Part shown: positions 28,219 through 37,285 of the stretch, piece by piece
Layout: each line of letters opens with the position of its first letter
How positions within the stretch are numbered: the stretch's first letter is position 1
The notes under the pieces: model-generated
The model's input: the letters and a program-made list of their open reading frames with translations, nothing else
Told to the model about the DNA's origin: nothing
The model's database searches: none
Translations under genes and position numbers: made by a program
Assembly: GCF_023195695.1 (NCBI RefSeq)
Contig: NZ_JALPQG010000001.1
Span: forward strand, 1-64,000
Source: Aliiroseovarius sp. S1339
GTDB taxonomy: Bacteria > Pseudomonadota > Alphaproteobacteria > Rhodobacterales > Rhodobacteraceae
Length of the DNA: 64,000 bases
Direction: 5' to 3'

Positions 28219-28509
28219 TTAAACCTCCAGCTCGCCAGCCGCACGGCGAGAATGCAGCGAGACGGAGCGTGCCATATGGTGGCATTCCGTCACCGCTGCA
28301 CCTTCGGCCATCAGCATCATCACCGCGGATTTTTCAACGATCTCTGAATGACCAATCATCACAACCTCCGGCATATCGCTGATTGAGATCGACACAAGCT
28401 CGGGTATATTATGATGGGCATCGCAAACCGCACGGCAACTCTCAAGAATGCGAGCCGCGACGGCCTTTCCGTCCATCAGGCGGTGGTCGGCGATCAAGTC
28501 CTTCATCAT
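28219..28509 (-). CDS. Mini-FolD: FolD-like ORF lacking the central catalytic region
   Basis: 96 codons with ATG and TAA. Residues 11-22 (LMDGKAVAARIL) match the N-terminal motif of FolD (bifunctional methylene-THF dehydrogenase/cyclohydrolase). Residues 49-77 (VVMIGHSEIVEKSAVMML, then GAAVTECH) match the NADP-domain motif VVIGRS.IVGKP...LLL...TVT.CH of the same protein. In a normal FolD of about 290-300 residues these segments lie over 120 residues apart. The catalytic Tyr-Lys region between them is gone, as is everything after the NADP motif. It abuts the GlxA/AraC gene. Either a decayed folD with an in-frame deletion or a repurposed small protein. Confidence 0.6.
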   Translation of the reverse strand: MMKDLIADHRLMDGKAVAARILESCRAVCDAHHNIPELVSISISDMPEVVMIGHSEIVEKSAVMMLMAEGAAVTECHHMARSVSLHSRRAAGELEV

Positions 28510-29128
28510 GGCATGCCCCAGAAATTATCATAGCGATTTGATACTGTGGCTTGCACAGCGATTTTTCCTAAAATTCAACATTTATTACTTGGGGTCAATG
28601 TCCGGGCCACAGCCATCGGCTGATGGCTCAACAGACAAGTCCTCCAGCGCCCCGATCAAATGCCAACGAGACGGCTCGGAAAGTGTAGGTTTGGGGCGCC
28701 TAACCTGCTGGCGTCGGACATACACCTCTGAACGCCCAAGCGTGGGGGTCGAATATCTGACACCGATCCAGAAACTGAAAACAGCATAGGTTCCACTTCT
28801 TCGCAGTTAAGCCGACACAGACGTTAATGGTTCACTTTCCAGCCCTCCTGTTGCAACAGGGCGTGCGGGCGGCGATATCCGTAGCTCACTGGGCTTTCCG
28901 CGTTTCTCAGCGCAAAGGCAATCTGTTCATCGTTGATAAGTTTCTTCGAAATAGGCTCGCTCCTTATCGTGCCAGAAGTATACCCAAATTTCCGCATTAA
29001 ATTTGAACCGGCTTCAGCGGGTCAAGACCAGACGCATCTTCCCAATTGACTGAGGTCATTGAGCCAAAATCAAGATCCGACATAGTGGTTCCAAACCGTT
29101 AAAAATCGTGAATTGTTGGAGAGGTGCC
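28510..29128. other. Gene-poor stretch with mobile-element debris
   Basis: Over 600 bases without a convincing intact gene. A perfect inverted repeat (AGCCATC, GGCT loop, GATGGCT) lies at about 28612-28629. Between 28585 and 28806 both strands are open: the minus frame has no ATG, and the plus frame forms part of an ORF starting inside the mini-FolD gene. I could not identify a protein in either. An IS3-type remnant follows at 28806-28952. The rest to 29128 holds the upstream region of the CPBP gene and nothing else I recognise. Confidence 0.5.
28806..28952 (-). pseudogene. IS3-family transposase remnant (OrfA start fused to OrfB segment)
   Basis: Read on the minus strand from 28946, the frame gives KKLINDEQIAFALRNAE, which is the start of an IS3-type OrfA, followed at once by YGYRRPHALLQQEGWKVNH, which is the conserved HTH_21 region near the start of OrfB. 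The frame then meets TAA at 28826-28824 where a lysine codon is usual, and continues RLCRLN. Most of OrfA and the start of OrfB have been deleted and the rest is inactivated. Confidence 0.7.
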
Positions 29129-29968
29129 ATGTCAGTAGCAGATGACCCACCCGTCCGGGGTATCCCGTCCCGCGCCCTGCTCTTTTTCGTATTCATCACA
29201 TTTGCGATCACATGGGGGGTGATTGGGTCCTACATTTTCTTTCCCGAACAGGCCATGGCCGCGTTTGGCCAGATCAGCGGCTCGCATCCGTTCTTCTTTC
29301 TCGCGACTTGGGCGCCTGCGATTGCGGCTGTCATCCTTGTCCTAAGCTACAGCGGCCTTTTTGGCGTGTGGGCTTTTCTGTCGCGGATTTTTCTGTGGAG
29401 GATGTCGCTTGGTTGGGTCGGCTTTGTCCTGGTCGTGCTGCCCTTGGTGTTCATGGTCGGATCGCTGGCAAAGGGCGGACCGCTGCTTGCCCCGATGCCG
29501 CCTGAGGGTGCCAGCGCGATGTTCGCCGTTCTTTTCATGATGCTGTTCCTCGGACCAATCGAGGAGTTCGGCTGGCGCGGTATCGCACAGCCGCTGCTGC
29601 AGCGCCATATAGCGCCGATCTGGGCGGGTGTTACAATTGGCGCGTTCTGGGGTGTGTGGCACCTTCCCGCGTTTTATTTGTCGGGCACAGTTTTCGGCGG
29701 TTGGGACTTCTGGCCTTTCTTTGTTGGCAACATCACTCTTGCTGTGCTTGTCACCCCGATGCTGAACGCGGGTCGTGGGGGGCTGCTTTGGCCGATGCTT
29801 TTTCACTGGCAATTGATCAACCCCTTCTGGCCGGATGCACAGCCCTATGACACGTGGATACTCGTTGTCGTGGCCGTTGTGGTGGTCTGGGTCAACCGCG
29901 AAACAATGTTCACACGGCAGGGCGCGGTGACCGACGTTATCCCCGACCTGACAGGCCGACGGGCATGA
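29129..29968 (+). CDS. CPBP-family intramembrane glutamic protease
   Basis: 279 residues, about seven or eight hydrophobic helices. The CPBP/Abi signature is present: EEFGWRGIAQPLLQ (EExxxR motif) and GAFWGVWHLPAFYL (second, histidine-containing motif), with LFHWQLIN as the third. I chose the ATG at 29129 because GGAGAGG lies six bases before it; an upstream ATG at 29108 adds seven residues. Function in bacteria of this group is mostly unknown. It overlaps the serine hydrolase gene by four bases (ATGA). Confidence 0.83.
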   Translation: MSVADDPPVRGIPSRALLFFVFITFAITWGVIGSYIFFPEQAMAAFGQISGSHPFFFLATWAPAIAAVILVLSYSGLFGVWAFLSRIFLWRMSLGWVGFVLVVLPLVFMVGSLAKGGPLLAPMPPEGASAMFAVLFMMLFLGPIEEFGWRGIAQPLLQRHIAPIWAGVTIGAFWGVWHLPAFYLSGTVFGGWDFWPFFVGNITLAVLVTPMLNAGRGGLLWPMLFHWQLINPFWPDAQPYDTWILVVVAVVVVWVNRETMFTRQGAVTDVIPDLTGRRA

Positions 29969-31146
29969 CGTGTCGGGCTGTTCTTTTGGCGGCGATGTGT
30001 GGACTCGTGGCGGTGATTTCGCCCCTGTCATGTATCGCAGGGGCCGATGAGTTGCCGTCTCAGGTGCAAGAGTTACTGGATGGGTTTTGCGCTGACTACG
30101 GGTTTCCCGGCGCAACCGCCGCCTATGCCCTAACGGATGGATCTATCGAGAGTGTGGCGACGGGGCTTGCCGATGTTGAGGCTGGAACGCCGATGACACC
30201 TGAAAGCCGCATGCTGGCCGCCAGCATTGGCAAAAGCTTTGTCGGGGCGACCGTGCTGGCACTTGAAGCTGACGGGCTGCTTGATCAGAGTGACCTTGTC
30301 GCGCGCCACCTTGGTGACCGCGATTGGTTCGACCGATTGGCAAATCATGAAACGATGAGAATTGGTGACCTGCTTAGACATAGCTCTGGCCTTCCCGATC
30401 ACGTCCACACCAAGGCCTTCGCTGCCGAAATGCGCGCACGGATGCAATCGGGTGGCGACGCGTTGTCACCCGAAGCCGCCATCGGTTTTGTGCTTGATAC
30501 CGACGCACTGTTTCGTGCTGGGACAAGTTGGGCATACAGCGACACTGGTTATTTGCTGCTTGGCCTAATTATCGAGCAGGTTGCAGAACGCCGTTACTAT
30601 GATCTTGTGGCCGAGCGGTTCCTGAACCCTTTGAAGCTCACGGCAACTGCACCGTCCAACAAACGAAGGCTGCCGGGCCTTGCTGTCGGTTACGTTTCTG
30701 AGGACAATCCGTTTGGCATGCCGGTTCGCATAATGGACCAAGATGGACGGCTGCTATGGGACCCTGCGATGGAGTGGACGGGCGGAGGGCTGGCCTCCAC
30801 CTCGCGCGATCTTGCGGCATGGGGACGGGCGATTTTTGGCGGCTTTGCAATGGCGGTCCCCTATTTGGACCGGCTGCTTGATGGCATGGCCATATCGCCT
30901 GACACGCCAGATATTCTGTATGGCGCGGGGATTGCGATTTATAAAGATACACCGCACGGGCCGGTATTTGGGCATGGTGGATGGATCCCCGGCTATGTCT
31001 CGAGCTTGCGCCACTACTCAAACCACGGCGTTACGATTTCATTCCAGATCAACACTGACGTCGGCATCGCAGATGACAGCACCGACCTTGTGCAAGCTCT
31101 TGAGGCCGCTCTGGCCGATCTTGTGATCACTGAGAGTGGCGGGTGA
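29965..31146 (+). CDS. Serine hydrolase of the beta-lactamase class C / penicillin-binding family
   Basis: 393 residues with a signal peptide (VLLAAMCGLVAVISPLSCIA; the cysteine may mark a lipoprotein). The active-site SxxK motif is in AASIGKSFVG (near residue 84) and the YxN-type motif in AYSDTGYLLLG (near 190). FGHGGWIPGYVSSLRHY corresponds to the third (KTG/HxG) motif. The substrate could be a peptide, ester or D-amino acid compound; nothing indicates antibiotic resistance. It is translationally coupled to the CPBP protease gene, so the pair probably acts together at the envelope. Confidence 0.82.
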   Translation: MTCRAVLLAAMCGLVAVISPLSCIAGADELPSQVQELLDGFCADYGFPGATAAYALTDGSIESVATGLADVEAGTPMTPESRMLAASIGKSFVGATVLALEADGLLDQSDLVARHLGDRDWFDRLANHETMRIGDLLRHSSGLPDHVHTKAFAAEMRARMQSGGDALSPEAAIGFVLDTDALFRAGTSWAYSDTGYLLLGLIIEQVAERRYYDLVAERFLNPLKLTATAPSNKRRLPGLAVGYVSEDNPFGMPVRIMDQDGRLLWDPAMEWTGGGLASTSRDLAAWGRAIFGGFAMAVPYLDRLLDGMAISPDTPDILYGAGIAIYKDTPHGPVFGHGGWIPGYVSSLRHYSNHGVTISFQINTDVGIADDSTDLVQALEAALADLVITESGG

Positions 31147-31188
31147 AAGAAAAGAGCCCCAACGCTTTTGTCCAGCCGCTAGCCTCCA

Positions 31189-32034
31189 TCAAGGCGCCCT
31201 GGCCGGATATGCAAGCTCAGTCACGTTTGCGATGAAGAACGGGAAGTAGTCGTCTGTCCCAAACCAGTTTCCCGCCTCAACATGCATCGGCACGCGAAAG
31301 CCCTGCACCAATTGGAAGTCAGTCAGGTAGCCGCCAAAGGGCTGCAGGCGATGCACGCCCTCGGGGTTCGCGTTGCTCCAACGTTCAAACGCGACCCTCG
31401 TTGGCTGCCCGTCACTGTCGACTGTAACATCGACAGATTGCGCGATCCCGCCATTGTGTATCGTGTAGCGTGCGGTGTCTTGATCGACGGCTTCCCACGT
31501 GACGTTAGGTCCGGGCAGAATGGCCGCTGGTGTCCAGAATGCTGCCTCGGCGACGTAACGCCCAAAGGCCGAACGCGTATGATCCGCGTCACCCCCAAAA
31601 CGGGCGACAGGGATCAACCCCACCAGCCAGAACCGCGTCCAGCGCCCTGAGTCTGAGCCTGACATCCGCATCAACCCAAGTCGGCCCGCCATCTTCCACA
31701 CGAAGCCGTCAGGGGCCGCCAATACCTGCGTTGCGGACATGTTCATATAGTTCGGCACATCCTTGCTGCCGAGGCTGAACTGCCCCTCCATTTCAATCTG
31801 CGCGACGGTGTATAGGGGCGTCCCCTCGTCGATCGCGAATGAAAAATAGCGCCGCGCCGGTTCGGGCAAATCGGAGACCATCGCTTGCGAGAATCGTTCC
31901 GGCTCTTCTGGTTGGAGCGCGCGCAGGCGGTTCATTTCCGACCAGTCGCCCCGATTGTCGAGCTGCCGCCATCCGAGCAACCCGACAAGCAATAGGACCA
32001 CGAATACAAACGCCACAAGAAGCAGAACCTTCAT
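31189..32034 (-). CDS. DUF6544-type membrane-anchored protein
   Basis: 281 residues with an N-terminal hydrophobic anchor (about residues 3-22, VAFVFVVLLLVGLLGW). The rest resembles the DUF6544/DUF6920 group: LPEPARRYFSFAIDEGTPLY, MNMSATQVLAAPDGFVWKM, RWTRFWLVGLIPVAR, WTPAAILPGPNVTWEAV and NPEGVHRLQPFGGYLTDF. The family is thought to have a lipoprotein-like beta fold, function unknown. It stands alone, convergent with the serine hydrolase. Confidence 0.7.
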   Translation of the reverse strand: MKVLLLVAFVFVVLLLVGLLGWRQLDNRGDWSEMNRLRALQPEEPERFSQAMVSDLPEPARRYFSFAIDEGTPLYTVAQIEMEGQFSLGSKDVPNYMNMSATQVLAAPDGFVWKMAGRLGLMRMSGSDSGRWTRFWLVGLIPVARFGGDADHTRSAFGRYVAEAAFWTPAAILPGPNVTWEAVDQDTARYTIHNGGIAQSVDVTVDSDGQPTRVAFERWSNANPEGVHRLQPFGGYLTDFQLVQGFRVPMHVEAGNWFGTDDYFPFFIANVTELAYPARAP

Positions 32035-32147
32035 TCATCCCCCTATCAGCCGAAGCAATCGATCCAATCACCCCTATACTCGTGCTCATCTCATGCCCGT
32101 TCAAGGGTTACAGTGCGTCATGGTCGTCGCTTAGCAAAGGCATCACC

Positions 32148-32837
32148 CTACCCCAGCGCATAGCCCGTTCCCCGCACGGTGCGCAGTGGATCGTCTCCGC
32201 CGTGGCGGCACAGGGCTTTTCGCAGACGGCCAACATGGACGTCGACAGTGCGCGTATCGACATAGACATCACGCCCCCATACACGGTCCAGCAATTGCTC
32301 GCGGCTCCAGACACGCCCCGGTTTTTCCATCAGCGTAGACAGAAGGCGAAATTCGGTCGGCCCAAGTTTTACATCTGCCCCTGATCGTGTCACGCGGTGG
32401 CTTTCGCCGTCCAGCCTGATGTCGAGATATTCCAACCTTTGGCCAACCGCTGCCGGGCGCGTGCGGCGCAGCTGGGTGCGAACGCGCGCCATCAGCTCAC
32501 TGACCGAAAACGGTTTGACCACATAGTCATCCGCGCCGGTTTCCAAGCCGCGCACGCGGTCAACCTCTTCTGAGCGGGCCGACAGCATGATCACCGGAAT
32601 GTTGCGGGTTTCCTTGCGGGTTTTCAGGCGGCGGCAAATCTCGATGCCCGACACGCCGGGCAACATCCAGTCCAGCAACACGAGGTCAGGCATCACCTCA
32701 TCGACAAGGATCAGCGCATCATCGCCGGTTTCAGCCATGGCCACGTCATAGCCTTCCGCGCCAAGGCTATAGCGTAGGATTTCGCGCTGTGCAGGCTCGT
32801 CTTCAACCAGCAACACGCAAGGTTTGTCAGCGGTCAT
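32148..32837 (-). CDS. phoB: Phosphate regulon response regulator PhoB
   Basis: 229-residue OmpR-type response regulator. The phosphoacceptor aspartate is in PDLVLLDWMLPG (near residue 53) and the receiver lysine in DDYVVKPFSVSEL. A winged-helix DNA-binding domain fills the last 95 residues (LGPTEFRLLSTLMEKPGRVW, VHVGRLRKAL). It is the last gene of the pst-pho block; its ATG shares four bases with the phoU stop. It should bind Pho boxes such as the candidate upstream of pstS. Confidence 0.93.
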   Translation of the reverse strand: MTADKPCVLLVEDEPAQREILRYSLGAEGYDVAMAETGDDALILVDEVMPDLVLLDWMLPGVSGIEICRRLKTRKETRNIPVIMLSARSEEVDRVRGLETGADDYVVKPFSVSELMARVRTQLRRTRPAAVGQRLEYLDIRLDGESHRVTRSGADVKLGPTEFRLLSTLMEKPGRVWSREQLLDRVWGRDVYVDTRTVDVHVGRLRKALCRHGGDDPLRTVRGTGYALG

Positions 32838-33565
32838 TGCGTGCCCTCGATATGGCCTGCGGTCGGGGTTTCGTAATTGGGCGCATTGCCTTTGGGCCGC
32901 GCCTCGTCAGGCATGTCGCCGGTCACCAGATAGATTACCTGCTCAGCGATCGAGGTGACGTGATCCCCCATCCGTTCGATGTTCTTGGCGATGAAATGAA
33001 GGTGCATACAAGACGAGATGTTGCGCGGGTCTTCCATCATGAAAGTCAGGAATTCGCGAAACAGCGCGTTATACATCTGGTCAACTTCAAGGTCGCGCTG
33101 ACGCACATCCAGCGCCAATGCCTCGTCGCGGCGGATATAGGCGTCCAGCGCGTCAGACAGCATTTTCTGCACTTCATCTGCCATCCGCTTGATCGCGCCT
33201 GATGCGCCGTCGATGGGCTGCATATGCACCAGAACCGTGGTCCGTTTGGCCATGTTCTTCGCGTAATCTCCGATACGTTCCAGATTTCCGGCGACTTTCA
33301 TCACGGTCAGAACCGTGCGCAGATCAGATGCAATCGGCTGGCGTAGCGCCAGAAGACGCGCGCATTCTTCGTGGATTTGCATATCCAGCGCGTCAATTTT
33401 CTTGTCGTTCTTACGCACGGTATCGGCAAGTTCTTCGTCGCGCCGCTTAAGTGACTTCGCGCCGTCACGGATCGCGTCTTCGACCATGCCGCCCATTTTC
33501 ATCAGATGGGCCTGAATTTCTTCAAGGTCGCGGTCAAAGGCAGATGCGATATGTTGGTCCGTCAT
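32834..33565 (-). CDS. phoU: Phosphate signalling regulator PhoU
   Basis: 243 residues from the ATG at 33565 (MTDQHIASAFDRDLEEI), which follows GGAGAGAG; the frame is open 37 codons further upstream without similarity. The two PhoU helical-bundle repeats are visible, with the metal-site motif ERIGDYAKNMAKRT in the first and ERMGDHVTSIAEQVI in the second. It links the Pst transporter to PhoR and damps the Pho response. It lies between pstB and phoB. Confidence 0.92.
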   Translation of the reverse strand: MTDQHIASAFDRDLEEIQAHLMKMGGMVEDAIRDGAKSLKRRDEELADTVRKNDKKIDALDMQIHEECARLLALRQPIASDLRTVLTVMKVAGNLERIGDYAKNMAKRTTVLVHMQPIDGASGAIKRMADEVQKMLSDALDAYIRRDEALALDVRQRDLEVDQMYNALFREFLTFMMEDPRNISSCMHLHFIAKNIERMGDHVTSIAEQVIYLVTGDMPDEARPKGNAPNYETPTAGHIEGTQ

Positions 33566-33599
33566 GGGTCTCTCTCCTGCCCCTATGGGCGGTCTTTCG

Positions 33600-34397
33600 T
33601 CAGCCGATCCGGCCAGTGATGTAGCTTTCGGTGCGCTTGTCTTCCGGGTTGGTGAATATCTTATCGGTGTCACCATATTCCACCAGATTGCCCAGATGGA
33701 AAAACGCTGTTTTCTGGCTGACGCGCGCGGCCTGTTGCATCGAATGGGTGACGATCACCACGCAATAGCTTTGGCGCAACTCGTCAATCAACTCTTCCAC
33801 CTGTGCGGTGGCGATGGGGTCGAGCGCCGAGCACGGCTCGTCCATCAACAGCACTTCGGGTTCCGTGGCAATCGCGCGCGCAATGCACAGCCGCTGCTGT
33901 TGGCCGCCTGACAGGCCGGTGCCGGGGGCATGAAGGCGGTCTTTCACCTCGTCCCAGATGGCCCCACGACGCAGGGATTTTTCGACAATGTCATCCAGCT
34001 CGGCCTTGTTTCTGGACAGCCCGTGAATGCGCGGACCATAGGCGATATTGTCATAGATCGACTTGGGGAACGGGTTTGGTTTTTGAAACACCATCCCGAC
34101 CTTAGCGCGCAATTGCACCGGGTCGACGCGTTTGTCGTAAATATCCTCGCCGTCCAACAGAATTTCCCCGCTGACGCGGCAAATGTCGATTGTATCATTC
34201 ATCCGGTTCAGGCAGCGCAGGAAGGTCGACTTGCCACAGCCGGACGGCCCAATAAAGGCGGTCACCGTCTTGTCTTGTATGTTGACCGAGACATCCTTGA
34301 TGGCGTGGTTGTCGCCATAATGGACCTGCACGCCGCTTGCGGTGATTTTGATGTCCTGCATCGCCGCGACCTTCTCGATTTTCGTCATATCGTTCAT
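33600..34397 (-). CDS. pstB: Phosphate ABC transporter ATP-binding protein PstB
   Basis: 265 residues starting at the ATG at 34397 ([14 protein letters not shown]); a longer frame runs into pstA. Walker A is [19 protein letters not shown], the signature [16 protein letters not shown], Walker [16 protein letters not shown] and the H-loop [12 protein letters not shown]. The stretch [19 protein letters not shown] is typical of PstB. It energises high-affinity phosphate uptake. Confidence 0.94.
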   Translation of the reverse strand: MNDMTKIEKVAAMQDIKITASGVQVHYGDNHAIKDVSVNIQDKTVTAFIGPSGCGKSTFLRCLNRMNDTIDICRVSGEILLDGEDIYDKRVDPVQLRAKVGMVFQKPNPFPKSIYDNIAYGPRIHGLSRNKAELDDIVEKSLRRGAIWDEVKDRLHAPGTGLSGGQQQRLCIARAIATEPEVLLMDEPCSALDPIATAQVEELIDELRQSYCVVIVTHSMQQAARVSQKTAFFHLGNLVEYGDTDKIFTNPEDKRTESYITGRIG

Positions 34398-34411
34398 GTG
34401 TTTGGTCTTTC

Positions 34412-35761
34412 CTACCAGCGACGCTCGAACCGGCGACGCAGAATGATTGCGATGATGTTCATGCACATCAGGAATAAAAGCAGGATGATAATGCCGCCCC
34501 ACGCGCGTTCATAATAAGCTGGATCGGCGCGTTTGGCCCATTCATAGATCTGCGCGGGCATGGCCGAATTTGGCGACATAAAGCCGTCGACCAACCCGCT
34601 GGGATAGTTTGATGCGACATAGCCCACCATCCCGATCAGCAGAAGCGGCGCGGTTTCCCCAAGCGCCTGCGCCAACCCGATGATGGTTCCCGTAAGAATG
34701 CCCGGCATGGCCAGTGGCAGCACATGATGGAACACGGTCTGCATCTTGGACGCGCCCACACCCAAGGCGGCTTCGCGGATCGAAGGTGGTACGGATTTCA
34801 GTGATGCGCGGGTCGAAATGATGATCGTTGGCAAGGTCATCAGGGTCAGCACCAGCCCGCCGACCAGCGGCGCCGATTGCGGTAGGTGGGCAAACTGAAT
34901 GAACACCGACAGCCCCAATATGCCGAACACAATAGACGGCACAGCGGCGAGGTTTGCGATGTTCACCTCGATCAAATCTGTGAACCAGTTCTGCGGGGCG
35001 AATTCCTCTAGATAGATCGAGGCCGCGACCCCAACCGGCAAGGCGCAGGCCAGCACTACAAGCATCATATAAAGGCTGCCCAACATTGACACACCGATCC
35101 CCGCTTGTTCCGGGCGGCTTTCCGACGCGTCCGCGCCGGTGATGAAGGGCAGGTTGAAACCCTTCGACACAACCCCTGCCCCATAAAACGCATCGACCAG
35201 ATCAAGATGCGCGGGCGTCAGGTTCTTGTCGCGCGTAAGGCTTTCGCGGCTGACGCGGCCTTTCAGATACCCATCGACGCGCGATGAGGCCAGCAGGTGG
35301 AATTCGACCGTGTCACCGATCCGATCCGGGTTGGCGATGACAAAGTCGCGAACGTCTGCCGCCGCACTTGAACTGAGCATCTTGCGCAGGTCTTTGCCCT
35401 TCGAAAACGGGTTGTCAATCGCGGCGTCGGTGAGGGCTTGCGCTAAGGCGGCGTCGATCAATGGGTTATACCCGAAGGTCGTGATCTTCTTGATGGCCTC
35501 AAGATCGCGGGTGCCGGATTTGTCGATTTTTGCTTCAGACAGTTCGACATTAAGGGTGATGAACGTTTGCTGGAACGCGCCCATACCTTTGGCGAAGATC
35601 GAGGTGATCAACACCATGAGGAACAGCAAACCAATGGCGATGGCCCCAATGCCATAAGCGCGAAAGCGTGCCTCGGCCGCATTGCGTTTCTTGGTACGTG
35701 CATCCAACGCCAGAAGCGAGGATTGCGCGCGCGCACCAACGGGGAAATTCGCGTCGCTCAT
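34412..35761 (-). CDS. pstA: Phosphate ABC transporter permease PstA (long form)
   Basis: 449 residues, against roughly 280-300 for the E. coli protein. The extra length is an N-terminal extension with one membrane helix (about 35-60) and a periplasmic segment. The permease core from about residue 220 has [20 protein letters not shown], the EAA-type loop [20 protein letters not shown] and [16 protein letters not shown]. Long PstA proteins are common in alphaproteobacteria. The ATG shares four bases with the pstC stop. Confidence 0.9.
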   Translation of the reverse strand: MSDANFPVGARAQSSLLALDARTKKRNAAEARFRAYGIGAIAIGLLFLMVLITSIFAKGMGAFQQTFITLNVELSEAKIDKSGTRDLEAIKKITTFGYNPLIDAALAQALTDAAIDNPFSKGKDLRKMLSSSAAADVRDFVIANPDRIGDTVEFHLLASSRVDGYLKGRVSRESLTRDKNLTPAHLDLVDAFYGAGVVSKGFNLPFITGADASESRPEQAGIGVSMLGSLYMMLVVLACALPVGVAASIYLEEFAPQNWFTDLIEVNIANLAAVPSIVFGILGLSVFIQFAHLPQSAPLVGGLVLTLMTLPTIIISTRASLKSVPPSIREAALGVGASKMQTVFHHVLPLAMPGILTGTIIGLAQALGETAPLLLIGMVGYVASNYPSGLVDGFMSPNSAMPAQIYEWAKRADPAYYERAWGGIIILLLFLMCMNIIAIILRRRFERRW

Positions 35762-37224
35762 TCGTATTGCTCCCGATATTTGCGCACGATGTAAAGCGCG
35801 AGGATATTCAGGCCAAGCGTCAGGACGAACAGCGTCATGCCAAGGGCGAAGGCCACCAGCGCTTCGGGACTGGCAAAGTCGCTGTCGCCGGTCAACTGGC
35901 TGACGATCTTGGCTGTGACGGTAGTCATTGCTTCAAACGGGTTCAGGTCCAGCCGGGCGGCGGCCCCTGCCCCCATAACGACAATCATTGTCTCGCCAAT
36001 CGCGCGGCTTGCGGCCAAAAGAACGGCACCCGCGATGCCTGGAAGGGCAGCCGGCAGCACAACCTGACGTACGGTTTCAGACTGCGTGGCACCCAGCCCG
36101 TAAGAGCCGTCGCGCATCGCCTGTGGCACCGCATTGATAATGTCGTCGGACAGCGAACTGACAAATGGGATCAACATGATACCCATCACAAGGCCCGCGG
36201 TCATTACCGAGCGTGCGCCCTGCATCCAGCCCAAACCGTCCGCGCCAAACACGTTGACCAGCAAGGGTCCGACTACGGTCAGGGCGAACAGGCCATAGAC
36301 GATGGTTGGGATGCCCGCCAGCACCTCTAACAGCGGTTTGGCGAAAGCGCGGGTTGTGCGGCTGGCATATTCTGACAGATAGATGGCGGCAAACAGCCCG
36401 ATGGGCACGGCCACCAAAAGGGCCACGAAGGAAATATAGAGCGTGCCCCAAAGCAGCGGCAGAATGCCCAGATGTTCCGACCCGCCACGGCCCTCCGGGC
36501 TCCAGGTTGTGCCAAACAGGAAGTCAGCGGCTGGGAACATGCCAAAAAAACTGATCGTGTTGAAGATCAGAGACAGAACAATGCCGACCGTGGTCAGGAT
36601 CGCGAGCGACGCAGCCCCTATCAGCAGCAGTTTCACACCATACTCGACCGTATTGCGCGCCCGAAACGTGCCCGAGGTCATGCGCATCGCGGCCAGAAAA
36701 CCCAGGGACGCAACGACCAGCACGACGAACGTCATGGCACGTTGCCCGGTGGTCGACTGGTCACGCAGCAATCGCGCGGCGGTTAGTATGTCGGCGCTGA
36801 TATCGCTGCCGATTGCCACGCCAACACTCCCAAGCAGCGCACGCAGGTCGGAGGTTTCGGGGTCAAGTGTGTGAATGCCCTCGGCGGTGATGACACCCTG
36901 ACGAAGGGCGTCACCCAACCCATCCGCGACGCGGTTCACATCGCTCATGATCAGGTTCAACTGACCTGCGTCACTGTAAAGTGCGTCGGGAATGTGGCCC
37001 GAGACATTGGCATTGATCATGATGGGTTGGATCACGACCCACACGGCCAGAACCAGAAGCGCGGGCACCAAGGCCAGCATTGCAACGTTGAACCCGTAAT
37101 AATTCGGAAGCGAATGCAGCTTTCGCCGGTCCCCGCCAACCGACGCAACCGCGCGGCCGCGGCCGAGAATGAACCCAGTGGCGGCCAGTGCCAGTATGAT
37201 TATGAGTAACCAGAGTGCGGACAT
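35758..37224 (-). CDS. pstC: Phosphate ABC transporter permease PstC (long form)
   Basis: 488 residues from the ATG at 37224 (MSALWLLIIILALAATG). Like PstA it is longer than the enterobacterial protein, with a periplasmic segment of about 80 residues between the early helices (NVSGHIPDALYSDAGQLNLI) and a further helix pair before the core. The core shows YLSEYASRTTRAFAKPLLE, the loop YGLGATQSETVRQVVLPAAL and ASRAIGETMIVVMGAGAA. It is coupled by ATGA to pstA and follows pstS after 61 bases. Confidence 0.9.
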   Translation of the reverse strand: MSALWLLIIILALAATGFILGRGRAVASVGGDRRKLHSLPNYYGFNVAMLALVPALLVLAVWVVIQPIMINANVSGHIPDALYSDAGQLNLIMSDVNRVADGLGDALRQGVITAEGIHTLDPETSDLRALLGSVGVAIGSDISADILTAARLLRDQSTTGQRAMTFVVLVVASLGFLAAMRMTSGTFRARNTVEYGVKLLLIGAASLAILTTVGIVLSLIFNTISFFGMFPAADFLFGTTWSPEGRGGSEHLGILPLLWGTLYISFVALLVAVPIGLFAAIYLSEYASRTTRAFAKPLLEVLAGIPTIVYGLFALTVVGPLLVNVFGADGLGWMQGARSVMTAGLVMGIMLIPFVSSLSDDIINAVPQAMRDGSYGLGATQSETVRQVVLPAALPGIAGAVLLAASRAIGETMIVVMGAGAAARLDLNPFEAMTTVTAKIVSQLTGDSDFASPEALVAFALGMTLFVLTLGLNILALYIVRKYREQYE

Positions 37225-37285
37225 GATGAACTCTTGCAGCAAAAGCAATAAGCGGTGCGAGGTCCCTGCCCCGCACCGCCAGATT

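Noticed and set aside
28448-28789. 113-codon plus-strand ORF over the mini-FolD start
   Set aside because: It has no ribosome site and no known similarity. Its part beyond 28585 is noted in the finding on the doubly open stretch.
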